Assembly (NCBI GenBank): GCA_947475165.1
Contig: CANJLD010000008.1
Span: forward strand, 24,841 to 88,840
Length of the DNA stretch: 64,000 nt
Source: Bacteroidota bacterium
GTDB lineage: Bacteria > Bacteroidota > Bacteroidia > Chitinophagales > LD1
Direction: 5' to 3'
Below, one piece after another: positions 48,182-58,507 of this stretch. Under the pieces are notes generated by a model that was not told the origin of the DNA, did not search any database, and saw only the letters and a program-made list of their open reading frames with translations. The translations under genes were made by a program, and so were the position numbers. Every line of letters starts with the position of its first letter. Positions within the stretch are counted from its first letter, which is position 1.

Positions 48182-49489
48182 ATGGAAATGCAAAAGACAA
48201 ACACAACGAGCGTAGAAAAATTCGACAGTTCATCTTACATGAACATGGAGTTGCTTCGCTTTACAACTGCAGGAAGTGTTGATGACGGCAAATCGACTTT
48301 GATTGGAAGATTGCTTTACGATTCAAAATCAATTTTCGAAGACCAGTACGAAAACATCAGAGCAACTTCTGAGCGCAGAGGAGAGGCAACCGTAAATCTT
48401 GCTTTGTTCACCGATGGCTTAAAAGCAGAACGTGAGCAAGGAATTACGATTGATGTAGCTTACCGGTATTTTTCTACACCCAAAAGAAAATTCATAATTG
48501 CGGATACGCCTGGACACATTCAGTACACAAGAAACATGGTTACTGGTGCGTCTACTGCTAACCTCGCTATTATTTTGGTTGATGCTCGTCAGGGAATTGT
48601 GGAACAAACAAAGCGACATAGCATTATTGCTTCGTTGCTAGGCATTCCGCACATTGCGCTTTGCGTAAACAAAATGGATTTGGTGAATTACGATGAAGCC
48701 GTTTATAACAAAATTGTTTCCGAGTATCGAGAGTTTGCAACACGCTTAAAAACTAAAGACATTCACTTTATTCCAATCTCAGCTTTGAATGGCGACAATG
48801 TGGTAAACCGGTCAAAAAACATGAACTGGTATGAAGGCGTTACACTAATGTATCTGCTTGAGAACATACACATCGCTTCCGACATCAATCATATTGACTT
48901 ACGTTTTCCGATTCAGTTTGTTATCCGTCCTTATAGCGATGAGTTTCATGATTACCGAGGTTATGCCGGTAGAATTGTCAGCGGAGTTATTCGCAAAGGA
49001 GACAAAGTAACGGTGCTGCCTTCAGGTTTTTCTTCTAAAATAAAATCGGTTGAGTTGGATGGAAAGGAATTGGACGAAGCATTTGCTCCGCTTTCTGTTA
49101 CCATTCAGTTAGAAGATGATATTGATATTTCTCGTGGAGATATGCTGGTGCGAGAAGGAAATGTTCCGAAACAAAGTCAGGATATTGAAGCCATGATTTG
49201 TTGGATGAGCGATAAGCCACTTCAATTAAATGGTAAGTATTTTTTGAAACACACTACTAAAGATGTGCGCGCAATAGTGAAGGAAGTGAAATACAAACTC
49301 GATATCAATACACTTCACCGCATAACAGAAAATGTTTCTATAGGTATGAATGATGTAGGAAGAATTACCATTCGTACTACAGCTCCTTTGTATTTTGATG
49401 CGTATACTAAGAACCGCGATACCGGCAGTTTTATTTTGATTGATGAAGGAACAAACGTGACAGTGGGGGCTTGCATGATTATTGATTAA
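48182..49489 (+). CDS. cysN: Sulfate adenylyltransferase subunit 1 (GTPase)
   Basis: TAGSVDDGKSTLIGRLLYDSK, EREQGITIDVAYR, DTPGHIQYTRNM, NKMD. Confidence 0.96.
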   Translation: MEMQKTNTTSVEKFDSSSYMNMELLRFTTAGSVDDGKSTLIGRLLYDSKSIFEDQYENIRATSERRGEATVNLALFTDGLKAEREQGITIDVAYRYFSTPKRKFIIADTPGHIQYTRNMVTGASTANLAIILVDARQGIVEQTKRHSIIASLLGIPHIALCVNKMDLVNYDEAVYNKIVSEYREFATRLKTKDIHFIPISALNGDNVVNRSKNMNWYEGVTLMYLLENIHIASDINHIDLRFPIQFVIRPYSDEFHDYRGYAGRIVSGVIRKGDKVTVLPSGFSSKIKSVELDGKELDEAFAPLSVTIQLEDDIDISRGDMLVREGNVPKQSQDIEAMICWMSDKPLQLNGKYFLKHTTKDVRAIVKEVKYKLDINTLHRITENVSIGMNDVGRITIRTTAPLYFDAYTKNRDTGSFILIDEGTNVTVGACMIID

Positions 49490-49514
49490 CCCCTAAATCC
49501 CCTAAAAGGGACTT
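49488..49514 (-). repeat. Dispersed 26-bp element, left arm (overlaps cysN stop codon)
   Basis: aacccctaaatcccctaaaagggactt. Confidence 0.85.
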
Positions 49515-49595
49515 AATTCAAAATTTCATTTTTGGCCTTCACTAAAAATATTTCTTCATTACTATATTCACTTTCAATTATTATAAACTAAATCA

Positions 49596-49620
49596 AAGTC
49601 CCCTTTAGGGGATTTAGGGG
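49596..49620 (+). repeat. Dispersed 26-bp element, right arm (abuts next start codon)
   Basis: aagtcccctttaggggatttagggg, then t-ATG. Confidence 0.85.
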
Positions 49621-49621
49621 T

Positions 49622-49939
49622 ATGAATAGCAAAACAGTAACAGAGCTAAAGCAAATGCTCGACAACAAAGAAGATTTTCAATTGATTGATGTTCGTGAAG
49701 AGCACGAATTTGAAATCTGTAATTTGAAAGGGGAATTAATTCCGATGGGAGAAATTCCTGATAACGTGCAGAAGATTTCGAAAGACAAGCCGGTGATTAT
49801 TCATTGCCGCAGCGGAGCAAGAAGCGGCAACGTGATTCAATATTTGGAAAGCAATTTTGGCTACACCAACCTTTACAATCTTCAAGGCGGCATTCTTGCC
49901 TGGGCTGATGAGATTGATAACTCTATGCCGAAATACTAA
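49622..49939 (+). CDS. Rhodanese-like domain protein
   Basis: LIDVREEHEFEICNL, IIHCRSGARSGNVIQYL. Confidence 0.93.
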   Translation: MNSKTVTELKQMLDNKEDFQLIDVREEHEFEICNLKGELIPMGEIPDNVQKISKDKPVIIHCRSGARSGNVIQYLESNFGYTNLYNLQGGILAWADEIDNSMPKY

Positions 49940-50007
49940 ACGTCTTGGACGAAACAAGTCAGGGCTTTTATCGTTCACTCAATTGATTAAATTCGGTTTT
50001 AATCAAT

Positions 50008-51624
50008 ATGCTCAAACGTTTTAGCCAGACCTTTTCTAAACTTGTAGATCACGAATTGCGAACAGCACAAATGCTATTCTTATTTCTTGCAACAGGTTTT
50101 ACTTCGTTTGTTTTTTGGGGAGACAACCTACCTGTTAAAGGTCCTATCAGCCACCAAATGCTGAATGGAATAGATGCGCTTATCGCTGCCACTATTCTTG
50201 TCGGACTTTTATTTTTTAAGCCGGTTCAAAAGCGATATCAGATTTGTGCTTACGTATTCATGTATACCATGAATACGGTGAATATTTTTTTATTGTACGG
50301 AACTTCGTTTCATGTTCAATACGCATATCAGTTTATAGTTGCGTATACAATTTCCGGTTGGTTTTTTCGGGATAAAAAAAGCTGGCTGATTCACACAATT
50401 GTTATGAACGTGTTGCTCCTATTGGTTGCTTTTGTCAGCGAAAACAGCGGAAAAACTTCTTTCGATTTTTACGCAACGTATATTGTTGCATCGCTTGCTC
50501 AGGCAGTTTTAATTCATTTTCGTTTTACCATCGAAGAGCGATTAAAAGAGAGTGAAAAAAAATATCGTCTGCTCGCAGAAAATTCGTTTGACCTCATTTG
50601 TATTCATAACGAAGATGGAACGCTGGAATTTGTGAGTCCATCTGTTCAGCGGTTATTGGGATATGCTCCCGATGAATTAGTTGGACATAAGCCGTATGAA
50701 ATTGTGCATGAAGATGACAAGCACATTATGCGCAATCTGAATTTGAGTGAACGCAATCATCCGTCTATCTACACGCCATCGCAGTACCGGTTGCGGCATA
50801 AGGAAGGTCATTACATTTGGATTGAAACTATTTTTGTTCCGCTTGACAGTGAAAATGGAGAAGAACATATGGTGTTGAGTCAAAGCCGCGATATAAGACG
50901 CAGCAAAAAATATCAGCAGCAATTGGAAGAGCGAACAAAAGAATTGGAGCGCAGTAATGCAGATTTGGAAACGTTTGCATTTGTTTCTTCCCACGATATG
51001 CAGGAGCCGCTGCGGATGATTTCGAATTACATGCAGCTTTTGAAAAAACGTTACGAAGGGAAATTAGATACGCAGGCAGATGAATACATTGAGTTTGCGA
51101 ACAAAGGTGCCATCACTCTCCAACAACTTCTGCGCGACTTGCTTGCCTTTTCCCGCATAACGCGCGCTGAGTTTAAGAGCGATGTGGTGAATACAAAAAA
51201 TCTATTGCAGGAAGTTTTGAAAACTATTGACTTAGAGATAAAGGAAAAGAATGCAGTTGTTTCAAGCGAGAATATGCTGACTGCTATTGGTGATAAAAAT
51301 CTTTTGCAACTGGTATTTCAGAATTTGATTTTGAACGGAATTAAATACAACAAGAGCGCACAACCCGAAATAAAAGTTTCCGGCAAGCAAATTGAAAGAG
51401 CTATCGTTTTTTGCGTTGAAGACAACGGTGTTGGAATTAAACACGATCATCAGGCGCGAATATTTGAACCATTCCATCGCTTACACACTAAGCACGAATA
51501 TCCGGGAACCGGCTTAGGACTTTCTATCTGCAAAAAAATTATTGAACGTTTAGGCGGAAAAATTTGGGTAGAAAGTGAATTAGGCGCAGGCTCTAAATTT
51601 TATTTCTCGCTACCGTTGCCCTAG
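50008..51624 (+). CDS. Membrane PAS-domain sensor histidine kinase
   Basis: N-terminal TM helices, PAS/PAC, FVSSHDMQEPLRMISNYMQLL H-box, VEDNGVGI and GTGLGLSICKKI. Confidence 0.95.
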   Translation: MLKRFSQTFSKLVDHELRTAQMLFLFLATGFTSFVFWGDNLPVKGPISHQMLNGIDALIAATILVGLLFFKPVQKRYQICAYVFMYTMNTVNIFLLYGTSFHVQYAYQFIVAYTISGWFFRDKKSWLIHTIVMNVLLLLVAFVSENSGKTSFDFYATYIVASLAQAVLIHFRFTIEERLKESEKKYRLLAENSFDLICIHNEDGTLEFVSPSVQRLLGYAPDELVGHKPYEIVHEDDKHIMRNLNLSERNHPSIYTPSQYRLRHKEGHYIWIETIFVPLDSENGEEHMVLSQSRDIRRSKKYQQQLEERTKELERSNADLETFAFVSSHDMQEPLRMISNYMQLLKKRYEGKLDTQADEYIEFANKGAITLQQLLRDLLAFSRITRAEFKSDVVNTKNLLQEVLKTIDLEIKEKNAVVSSENMLTAIGDKNLLQLVFQNLILNGIKYNKSAQPEIKVSGKQIERAIVFCVEDNGVGIKHDHQARIFEPFHRLHTKHEYPGTGLGLSICKKIIERLGGKIWVESELGAGSKFYFSLPLP

Positions 51625-53231
51625 ATAGCAGCAAGTCTTTCTTCGAGCGTTTTAGTTTGTATTCCTTGTTTTGCAGGAACATTTGCCATAGCATATTCAC
51701 TTAATGCAGTAATCGTAAGCGAAGGATTTACTCCCAAATTGCAAGGCATAATGGAACCATCAAGAACCAGAAAATTTTTGTAACCGTGAACGCGGAAAAA
51801 TTCATCAACCACACCTTCCTCTTTTGTTTTTCCCATCGGGCAGCCTCCGAGAATGTGTGCGGTTGATGCAAGCCCAAGTGTAACTTCCGTAAGCGCATTC
51901 ATCGGAATTCCGTTTACTTTTTTGGCGTAACGATAAAGTGCTTCCTGACCAACAGGAATAAAAGTCGGCACTTTCTGATTGCTGTCGTTTGCCATGGTCA
52001 TGGTGGTGCCGAAAATGCCGCGCTTTAATTTTAAGCGCATGCTGTTTTCAAGCGTTTGCATGATGAGAAAAATAATTCCTCTATCGGCCGGAGCAAGGGT
52101 GAAAAATAATTTGAAGAATGAAATTGGTTTGGATAGAAGTTGTCCAATCAACTTTGCGGTACGCACAGCGGGTGTTCCGTCACCAACAGCCAAAGTTCCC
52201 AAGTGCATCATGGAGCCACTGCCGTTCGGAAATTTGCAGACTTCAATGTTCGTGTTTTCATCAGGCGAAAAAATTCTGGAGATGGCAAGACCGTTATTCA
52301 GTTTTCTATCAGCACCACCAACTCCGCTCAGCATTTCGCTGTTGGTCAAAATATTTTCTCCCAGTTTATCGGAAAGATTGCTGAGTGTTTTTGTAATATG
52401 TTTTTGTTTCAACAATAAATCGAGCGTTCCTAAAACTCCACCGCTTACTACTAAGCCTTTTGAGCGGAATACTTTTTTATTCTTTGAAAAAAATGAAGTT
52501 GAACATTCGGTATGAATTAAATATTCATCGTTGATGCTTTCAATTTTTGTAACGATAGCTTCCGGTAACACCTTTGCTCCAAATTCATTTTCTGCCAGCC
52601 ACAAATAATTTTTATCGAGTGTGTTCTTTGCTCCGTGTCTGCAACCCACCATGCAAGCGGCACATTCCGTGCAGCCTTTCCGCAACGGACCAAGCCCTTT
52701 AAAATACGGGTCAACTTCTTTTTCTGTATCACCGAGATACACGCCCACACCATCAACTGATGTAAACGAATTTCCATAGCCCATATCCTCGGCAACTTCT
52801 TTCAGAATTAAATCTTCTGGATTGTCTTTCAAATATTTTGCAGAGCCAAGCATGAATTGTGCTTGCTTGAAATAAGGAGACAAAACATTTTTCCAGTCTT
52901 TAATTCCGCCCCAAATTTTATTGGTGTAAAAATTTTCTTTTGGCAACATGTGCGTGTTAGCATACACCAGCGAACCGCCACCAACACCAACACCGCTTAT
53001 CACAAAAACTTCTTTAAAAAAGGTGAGTTTTTGAAAGCCGAACCATTTCAACATCGGCATCCATAAATATTTCGGAAGGTTCCAATCGCTTTCGGGAAAG
53101 TCAGTGAGTTTCCAGCGTTTGCCTTTTTCTATAACAAGGACGGAATAACCTTTTTCTGCCAAACGCATGGCACTTACGCTTCCTCCAAAACCCGAGCCGA
53201 TGACGATGTAGTCGTATGTTTGTTCGTTCAT
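51621..53231 (-). CDS. GMC-family FAD oxidoreductase (cholesterol oxidase-like)
   Basis: YIVIGSGFGGSVSAMRLAEKG; GVGVGGGSLVYANT; CMVGCRHGAKNTLDKNYL; AHILGGCPMG. Confidence 0.9.
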   Translation of the reverse strand: MNEQTYDYIVIGSGFGGSVSAMRLAEKGYSVLVIEKGKRWKLTDFPESDWNLPKYLWMPMLKWFGFQKLTFFKEVFVISGVGVGGGSLVYANTHMLPKENFYTNKIWGGIKDWKNVLSPYFKQAQFMLGSAKYLKDNPEDLILKEVAEDMGYGNSFTSVDGVGVYLGDTEKEVDPYFKGLGPLRKGCTECAACMVGCRHGAKNTLDKNYLWLAENEFGAKVLPEAIVTKIESINDEYLIHTECSTSFFSKNKKVFRSKGLVVSGGVLGTLDLLLKQKHITKTLSNLSDKLGENILTNSEMLSGVGGADRKLNNGLAISRIFSPDENTNIEVCKFPNGSGSMMHLGTLAVGDGTPAVRTAKLIGQLLSKPISFFKLFFTLAPADRGIIFLIMQTLENSMRLKLKRGIFGTTMTMANDSNQKVPTFIPVGQEALYRYAKKVNGIPMNALTEVTLGLASTAHILGGCPMGKTKEEGVVDEFFRVHGYKNFLVLDGSIMPCNLGVNPSLTITALSEYAMANVPAKQGIQTKTLEERLAAI

Positions 53232-53275
53232 TCAACTAAAATACAATTGTTGAGTAAACATTTACTTTCGCACCC

Positions 53276-54367
53276 GTGGCAAATAAATTTGAAATAACTC
53301 CGCTTGCCGATTGGGCAAAAATAACTACTCATCCCTTCGTAATTTCCGGACCATGCAGTGCTGAAGGCGAAGAGCAGGTGATGAACACCGTAAAGGAAAT
53401 TGTGCAACATGCCAATGGCAAAGTGCAAATGATTCGCGCGGGAATATGGAAACCGCGAACGCGCCCCAACAGTTTTGAAGGCGTTGGTGAAATTGGTTTG
53501 CCTTGGGTGAAAAACGCAGGGCGAGCAGTTGGCTTACCGGTTGCAGTTGAAGTAGCTAATACTGAACACGTGGAAGCTGCTTTGAAAAATGAAATTGATG
53601 TGTTGTGGATTGGCGCGCGCACTACCGTTTCCCCTTTCGCCATTCAGGAAATTGCTGATAGTTTAAAAGGAGTTGATATACCGGTGCTGATAAAAAATCC
53701 CATCAATCCCGATTTGGAATTATGGATTGGTGCGGTGGAACGTTTTTACCAAAGCGGAATAAAAAAACTCGGAGTAATTCATCGCGGATTTTCTTCTTAC
53801 GAAAAAACTATTTATCGCAATCCACCCATGTGGGAAATTCCGATTGAGTTGCGCAGACGCTATCCTGAAATTCCGATTATAGTTGACCCCAGCCACATGG
53901 GCGGCACGCGCGATTTAATTTATACTCTCACGCAGCAGGCAATGGACATGGGTTTTGACGGTTTGATGATAGAAAGCCACATCAACCCCGATAAAGCATG
54001 GAGCGATGCCAATCAGCAAGTAACACCGGAACGGATGGGAGAAATTTTGAATTCTCTGATTGTTCGTCAACCGAATACATCAGTAGATAATCTTCATTCG
54101 TTGCAAGATTTTCGCTCGCGTATTGATAGGATTGATGATTACATCATTGAACTTCTTGCTGAGCGCATGGGCATTTCGGAAGAGATTGGTGAGTTGAAAA
54201 AACAAAACGGACTTGCCATTCACCAGGCTGAGCGTTGGGCGCAAATTGTAAAGCGCGCTTTAGAAAAAGGAAAGACCGGTGGACTTACCGAAGAATTTAT
54301 TCTGAAATTATTTCAGCAGGTGCATAATGAAAGTATTGTGCACCAGAGTAAGGTGATGGAGAAGTAA
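53276..54367 (+). CDS. Bifunctional 3-deoxy-7-phosphoheptulonate synthase / chorismate mutase type II (GTG start)
   Basis: FVISGPCSAEGEEQV, RAGIWKPRTRPNSFEG, DPSHMGGTRDL; C-terminal FRSRIDRIDDYIIELLAERM. Confidence 0.94.
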   Translation: MANKFEITPLADWAKITTHPFVISGPCSAEGEEQVMNTVKEIVQHANGKVQMIRAGIWKPRTRPNSFEGVGEIGLPWVKNAGRAVGLPVAVEVANTEHVEAALKNEIDVLWIGARTTVSPFAIQEIADSLKGVDIPVLIKNPINPDLELWIGAVERFYQSGIKKLGVIHRGFSSYEKTIYRNPPMWEIPIELRRRYPEIPIIVDPSHMGGTRDLIYTLTQQAMDMGFDGLMIESHINPDKAWSDANQQVTPERMGEILNSLIVRQPNTSVDNLHSLQDFRSRIDRIDDYIIELLAERMGISEEIGELKKQNGLAIHQAERWAQIVKRALEKGKTGGLTEEFILKLFQQVHNESIVHQSKVMEK

Positions 54368-54400
54368 AAAGAGCCGACAAAAATTGTCGGCTCTTTTTAC
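54365..54400. terminator. Bidirectional terminator between convergent genes
   Basis: aaaaagagccgacaaaaattgtcggctcttttta. Confidence 0.9.
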
Positions 54401-54426
54401 TTCTGTAATTCGTTTACGCTATTACT

Positions 54427-54972
54427 TTACAATGCTGCTGTTTCAGACAGTTTCTTCAAATTCGCCAAACCGTTTTCATAATCCTTTCCAACGGCTTTAT
54501 CCATTCCGCCCATCAGCGTCATCATAATACGCACTATAAAACCGCTTTCGCCTTTCATACCCCAGGTAACTTTTGTTCCGCCATCCGCAGGTTCTAAATT
54601 CATATAAGTTGTAGTGCTGCTTTTAAATGGCTTCAAAAACTCCAGTGCCTGTTCAATAGATTTGTTCTCTTCAATTTTTAAAACAGTCATGGAACCTTCT
54701 CCAACCTTATCATTTCCTTTCCAACTGTATTTTGAGCCAACAGTTCCATCGGTTCCTTCTATAGTAGTGGTTATGTTTGAATCCAGATTCTGCCAGGGAC
54801 TCCACTTCTTAAAGTTTTCGTAAGTCGTTACATTTTTGAAAACAGTTTCGGCAGGAGCATTGATAACCGTTTCGCGATGAATGTTGTAGTCCTTCGGGGC
54901 TACTAATCCGATAATAGTTAATGCGGCAAGTATCACCGCGAGAACAATTCCTACAATTTTTAAAATTTTCAT
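54427..54972 (-). CDS. SRPBCC-family protein
   Basis: MKILKIVGIVLAVILAALTIIGLVAPKDYNIHRETVINAPAETVFKNVTTYENFKKWSPW; track ORF start at 55431 is an artefactual extension. Confidence 0.88.
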   Translation of the reverse strand: MKILKIVGIVLAVILAALTIIGLVAPKDYNIHRETVINAPAETVFKNVTTYENFKKWSPWQNLDSNITTTIEGTDGTVGSKYSWKGNDKVGEGSMTVLKIEENKSIEQALEFLKPFKSSTTTYMNLEPADGGTKVTWGMKGESGFIVRIMMTLMGGMDKAVGKDYENGLANLKKLSETAAL

Positions 54973-55057
54973 GGTGCTTGGTTTTGTTTGGTGAATTGTA
55001 AATGTAGAGTTTATACTAAAGCAGAGAATTTTTTTTCCATACGTTTGCCGACACATT

Positions 55058-56710
55058 ATGACACCAGAAACCAAACGAATTTTAAAATCTCCGCGCGGCT
55101 CCGAACTCACTTGCAAAGGCTGGGTACAAGAGGCGGTATTAAGAATGTTACATAACAACCTCGACCCCGAAGTAGCCGAGCGGCCGGAAGATTTAATTGT
55201 GTATGGCGGAATAGGAAAAGCTGCGCGTAACTGGGAAGCTTTCGATAAAATTGTGGAGTCACTTCGGGATTTAGAAGAAGATGAAACTTTGATTGTGCAA
55301 AGCGGCAAACCGGTAGGCGTTCTTCGCTCACATAAAGATGCTCCTCGTGTGCTTATTGCAAATTCAAACTTAGTCGGCAAATGGGCAACATGGGAACATT
55401 TCCGCGAATTAGAAAAGAAAGGCTTAATCATGTACGGGCAAATGACAGCCGGTTCATGGATTTATATCGGAACGCAGGGAATTGTTCAAGGCACTTACGA
55501 AACTTATCTCTCGCTGGCGAATCAACATTATAACGGCACATTGAAAGGAACATTAAATGTTACAGCCGGTCTTGGCGGAATGGGTGGCGCACAACCGCTT
55601 TCAATTACTATGAACGAAGGTGTTTGCCTTGCTGCTGAAATGGAAGAGTGGAGAATGAAGAAACGCATTGAAACACGTTACTTAGACAAATACACACATA
55701 GCATTGACGAAGCCATTGACTGGAGTATAGATGCGAAACAAAAAGCCGAAGCCGTTTCTATTGGCGTTTGCTGCAATGCCGTTGAGCTTTTGCAAAAACT
55801 AATTGACAGAAATATTACACCAGATACGCTTACCGACCAAACTTCTGCACACGATGAATTGATTGGATACTTTCCGGAAGGGCTTTCGGTAGAAGAAGCA
55901 AAAGTATTGCGCGAATCAAATCCCGATGAATATTGCAACCGGTCGTTGGATACGATTGCAAAACACGTGCAGCAAATGTTGGAGTTGCAGAAGCGCGGTG
56001 CTATCACATTTGATTATGGTAATAACATTCGCGGGCAAGCAAAAGATAAACGCGGTGTGTCAAACGCATTTGATTTTCCGGGTTTTGTTCCCGCTTATAT
56101 ACGTCCGCTTTTTTGTGAAGGCAAAGGACCTTTCCGTTTTGTGGCGTTGAGTGGCGACCCTAACGATATTTTTGTTTGCGATGAAAAACTGAAAGAACTT
56201 TTTCCTGAAAATAAGGGCTTGTTGCGTTGGCTTGAAATGGCAAAAGATAAAATTGCTTTTCAGGGATTACCCGCAAGAATTTGCTGGCTTGGAATGGGCG
56301 ACCGTGAAATTGCCGGAGTTGCTTTTAATCGGTTAGTAAAAGAAGGAAAAGTAAAAGCACCGATTGTAATCGGTCGCGACCATTTAGATACCGGTAGCGT
56401 TGCCTCGCCCAACCGCGAAACCGAAGCGATGATGGATGGCAGCGATGCTATTGCCGATTGGCCGATTCTTAACGCCCTCATTAATACGGCCGGTGGTGCA
56501 AGCTGGGTTTCGTTTCATCATGGTGGGGGAGTAGGCATGGGTTATTCGTTACATGCCGGTATGGTAATAGTTGCCGATGGAACCGATGATGCCAAGCGCA
56601 GATTAAAACGTGTGTTGCATAACGACCCTGCCATGGGCGTTATCCGCCATGCCGATGCCGGTTATGAAATTGCAAAAGAAACTTCGCGTAAGTTTGGGTT
56701 GGATTTGTAG
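55058..56710 (+). CDS. hutU: Urocanate hydratase
   Basis: [65 protein letters not shown]. Confidence 0.95.
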   Translation: MTPETKRILKSPRGSELTCKGWVQEAVLRMLHNNLDPEVAERPEDLIVYGGIGKAARNWEAFDKIVESLRDLEEDETLIVQSGKPVGVLRSHKDAPRVLIANSNLVGKWATWEHFRELEKKGLIMYGQMTAGSWIYIGTQGIVQGTYETYLSLANQHYNGTLKGTLNVTAGLGGMGGAQPLSITMNEGVCLAAEMEEWRMKKRIETRYLDKYTHSIDEAIDWSIDAKQKAEAVSIGVCCNAVELLQKLIDRNITPDTLTDQTSAHDELIGYFPEGLSVEEAKVLRESNPDEYCNRSLDTIAKHVQQMLELQKRGAITFDYGNNIRGQAKDKRGVSNAFDFPGFVPAYIRPLFCEGKGPFRFVALSGDPNDIFVCDEKLKELFPENKGLLRWLEMAKDKIAFQGLPARICWLGMGDREIAGVAFNRLVKEGKVKAPIVIGRDHLDTGSVASPNRETEAMMDGSDAIADWPILNALINTAGGASWVSFHHGGGVGMGYSLHAGMVIVADGTDDAKRRLKRVLHNDPAMGVIRHADAGYEIAKETSRKFGLDL

Positions 56711-56719
56711 AACGGAAAA

Positions 56720-57523
56720 TTACTGGAACTTAAAAATAATAGGCAGGTTAAAATACACCGATACATTTTTCCCTTCCTGTCTGCCCGGTTTCCAGTGGGG
56801 CATCATTTTTAATACGCGAATTGCTTCAGTATCCAGACCAGCGCTTAAGCTTCTCATTGTTTTTGCAGAGCAGAGGTAACCATCATCGCAAACGGTGAAT
56901 TGTAGAATCACTCGGCCTTGTATATCGTTGTCTCTTTCCATTTCCGGATACATAATATGCTTCTGTAAGAACCTAATAAGCTCGCCATCGCCTCCGGGAA
57001 ATTCCGGAAGCTCTTCTGTATAATTGAATATGGTGTTGGCTTTTTGTGTAGTATCTGAACCCTGCGTTTGTGTTTGTTCAAATTGTCCGGCATTCCAGCC
57101 CGATTGCATGTATGGGTCTTGTTTATAGCCGGCAATAATTTCTGCCAATTCTCTCAGCTCGGTATAGTTCAATACATACGTTCTCTTATTGTTTTTGTCT
57201 TCTTCATACAGCTTAAGCAAATCTGAGTAATAGCCCACCTTTTCAGAAAGGTAATAATTGAACCTTTTGTAAAATGCAATTCGCGCGGTGCTGTCTGTAA
57301 TTAGTGTTTCGTAACGTTTGCTTAATTCTTCGTTGCTAAACTCTTTAGTTTCGCCTAAGCATAAGCTCCAAAAAAGATTAGTGGCGCGGTGACTGATTCT
57401 TGTTCCCGAATCGCAACTGGCGGAAAAAGCTCTCAGGTAATCCTGCTCTATGGTTTTTGTTTGTGCAATGGCATCGGTGAATAAGCAAGTGCTTAATAAT
57501 AATAGAAGGATAGTTTTATACAT
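56720..57523 (-). CDS. TonB C-terminal-domain protein (energy transducer-like)
   Basis: LPEFPGGDGELIRFLQKHIMYPEMERDNDIQGRVILQFTVCDDG...LKMMPHWKPGRQEGK. Confidence 0.88.
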   Translation of the reverse strand: MYKTILLLLLSTCLFTDAIAQTKTIEQDYLRAFSASCDSGTRISHRATNLFWSLCLGETKEFSNEELSKRYETLITDSTARIAFYKRFNYYLSEKVGYYSDLLKLYEEDKNNKRTYVLNYTELRELAEIIAGYKQDPYMQSGWNAGQFEQTQTQGSDTTQKANTIFNYTEELPEFPGGDGELIRFLQKHIMYPEMERDNDIQGRVILQFTVCDDGYLCSAKTMRSLSAGLDTEAIRVLKMMPHWKPGRQEGKNVSVYFNLPIIFKFQ

Positions 57524-57611
57524 GAGATTAATTGATGCTTAAATGTAAACCTTGATTCCGGAAAGAAAGAATCTTTTCTAAAAAGTCAAAAACATTCCAT
57601 CTTTACACAGC

Positions 57612-58451
57612 ATGGTTCAGCAATTTATCTTCTGGCTTCAATCGCGCAGGCTCATTAACCTGGTTTTGGTTTTTGCCTATTTCTTTTTCATTCTCTTTAT
57701 GCACGACCCACTGGTGCATGTTTCTATGTGGGTAGAAAGAAATCTTTCGCTGGATACTTACAACCTGGTGGTGGCACTTGTTTTTCTTTCGGTGTTGCTG
57801 TTGCTTTCGTTTTTTGTTTTGCGCAAACTGGCAAGCGACCGGAGAAACCAAAAGCTGAAAATCTTCTACCTCATTTCAACCGTCACCTTTCTCATTATTC
57901 ACTCGCGCTTTATGTTCGATTCGAATATTGAAGTGATTCACTCCTTCGAGTTTACATTTCTTGCCTTTCTCATTTTTCCGCTTACCAAACGTTTTGGTGC
58001 TGCTATTCTCTTTACACTTCCATTCATGTTGTTCGATGAATGGTATCAATACATCGTTCTTTATCCCGATTGGAACGACTACTTCGACCTGAATGATATT
58101 ATGACCGACACTTATGGTTGCGCCTTGACCATGATAACGCTGATGATTTTCGGAATAAAGGGAAGCGAAAACATACAACCGGTGTGGAAACGACCGGAGT
58201 TTATTTCTTTGGTATGTTTAGTGGTTGCCATTTTAGTAGCCGCAAAAATTTGTTTAATAACTTCTTACGCAAATGAATCGTGTAGCAATACCTGGTTAAT
58301 AATGAATGAGCGTATGATTCCCGAACCGTTTTTTCGTGAGCATCCTACTCACCATATTTCATTTCACGTAATGAAACCGGTGGAAGCTTTAATTGCCATC
58401 ACCACACTTCATCTGTTTTATTTCGGGTTAGATTCTTACCGGAAGGCATAA
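57612..58451 (+). CDS. Hypothetical polytopic membrane protein
   Basis: 279 aa, several TM segments, family not recognised. Confidence 0.7.
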   Translation: MVQQFIFWLQSRRLINLVLVFAYFFFILFMHDPLVHVSMWVERNLSLDTYNLVVALVFLSVLLLLSFFVLRKLASDRRNQKLKIFYLISTVTFLIIHSRFMFDSNIEVIHSFEFTFLAFLIFPLTKRFGAAILFTLPFMLFDEWYQYIVLYPDWNDYFDLNDIMTDTYGCALTMITLMIFGIKGSENIQPVWKRPEFISLVCLVVAILVAAKICLITSYANESCSNTWLIMNERMIPEPFFREHPTHHISFHVMKPVEALIAITTLHLFYFGLDSYRKA

Positions 58452-58455
58452 AATA

Positions 58456-58487
58456 AAAACGTCCCGCATAACAATGCAGGACGTTTC
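58456..58487. terminator. Terminator hairpin between convergent genes
   Basis: aaaacgtcccgcataacaatgcaggacgttt. Confidence 0.75.
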
Positions 58488-58507
58488 CTATCAATACTCG
58501 AAAATTT

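Noticed and set aside
51979-52515. 178-aa plus-strand ORF inside the GMC oxidoreductase
   Set aside because: Shadow ORF antisense to a well-supported gene with no recognisable domain.
53276-54367. DAHP synthase/chorismate mutase fusion as a novelty
   Set aside because: This fusion is a known aromatic biosynthesis architecture in Bacteroidota.
54973-55431. N-terminal extension of the SRPBCC ORF in the supplied track
   Set aside because: It runs antisense through hutU; the MKILKIVGIVLAVILAAL start at 54972 gives a typical anchored SRPBCC protein.
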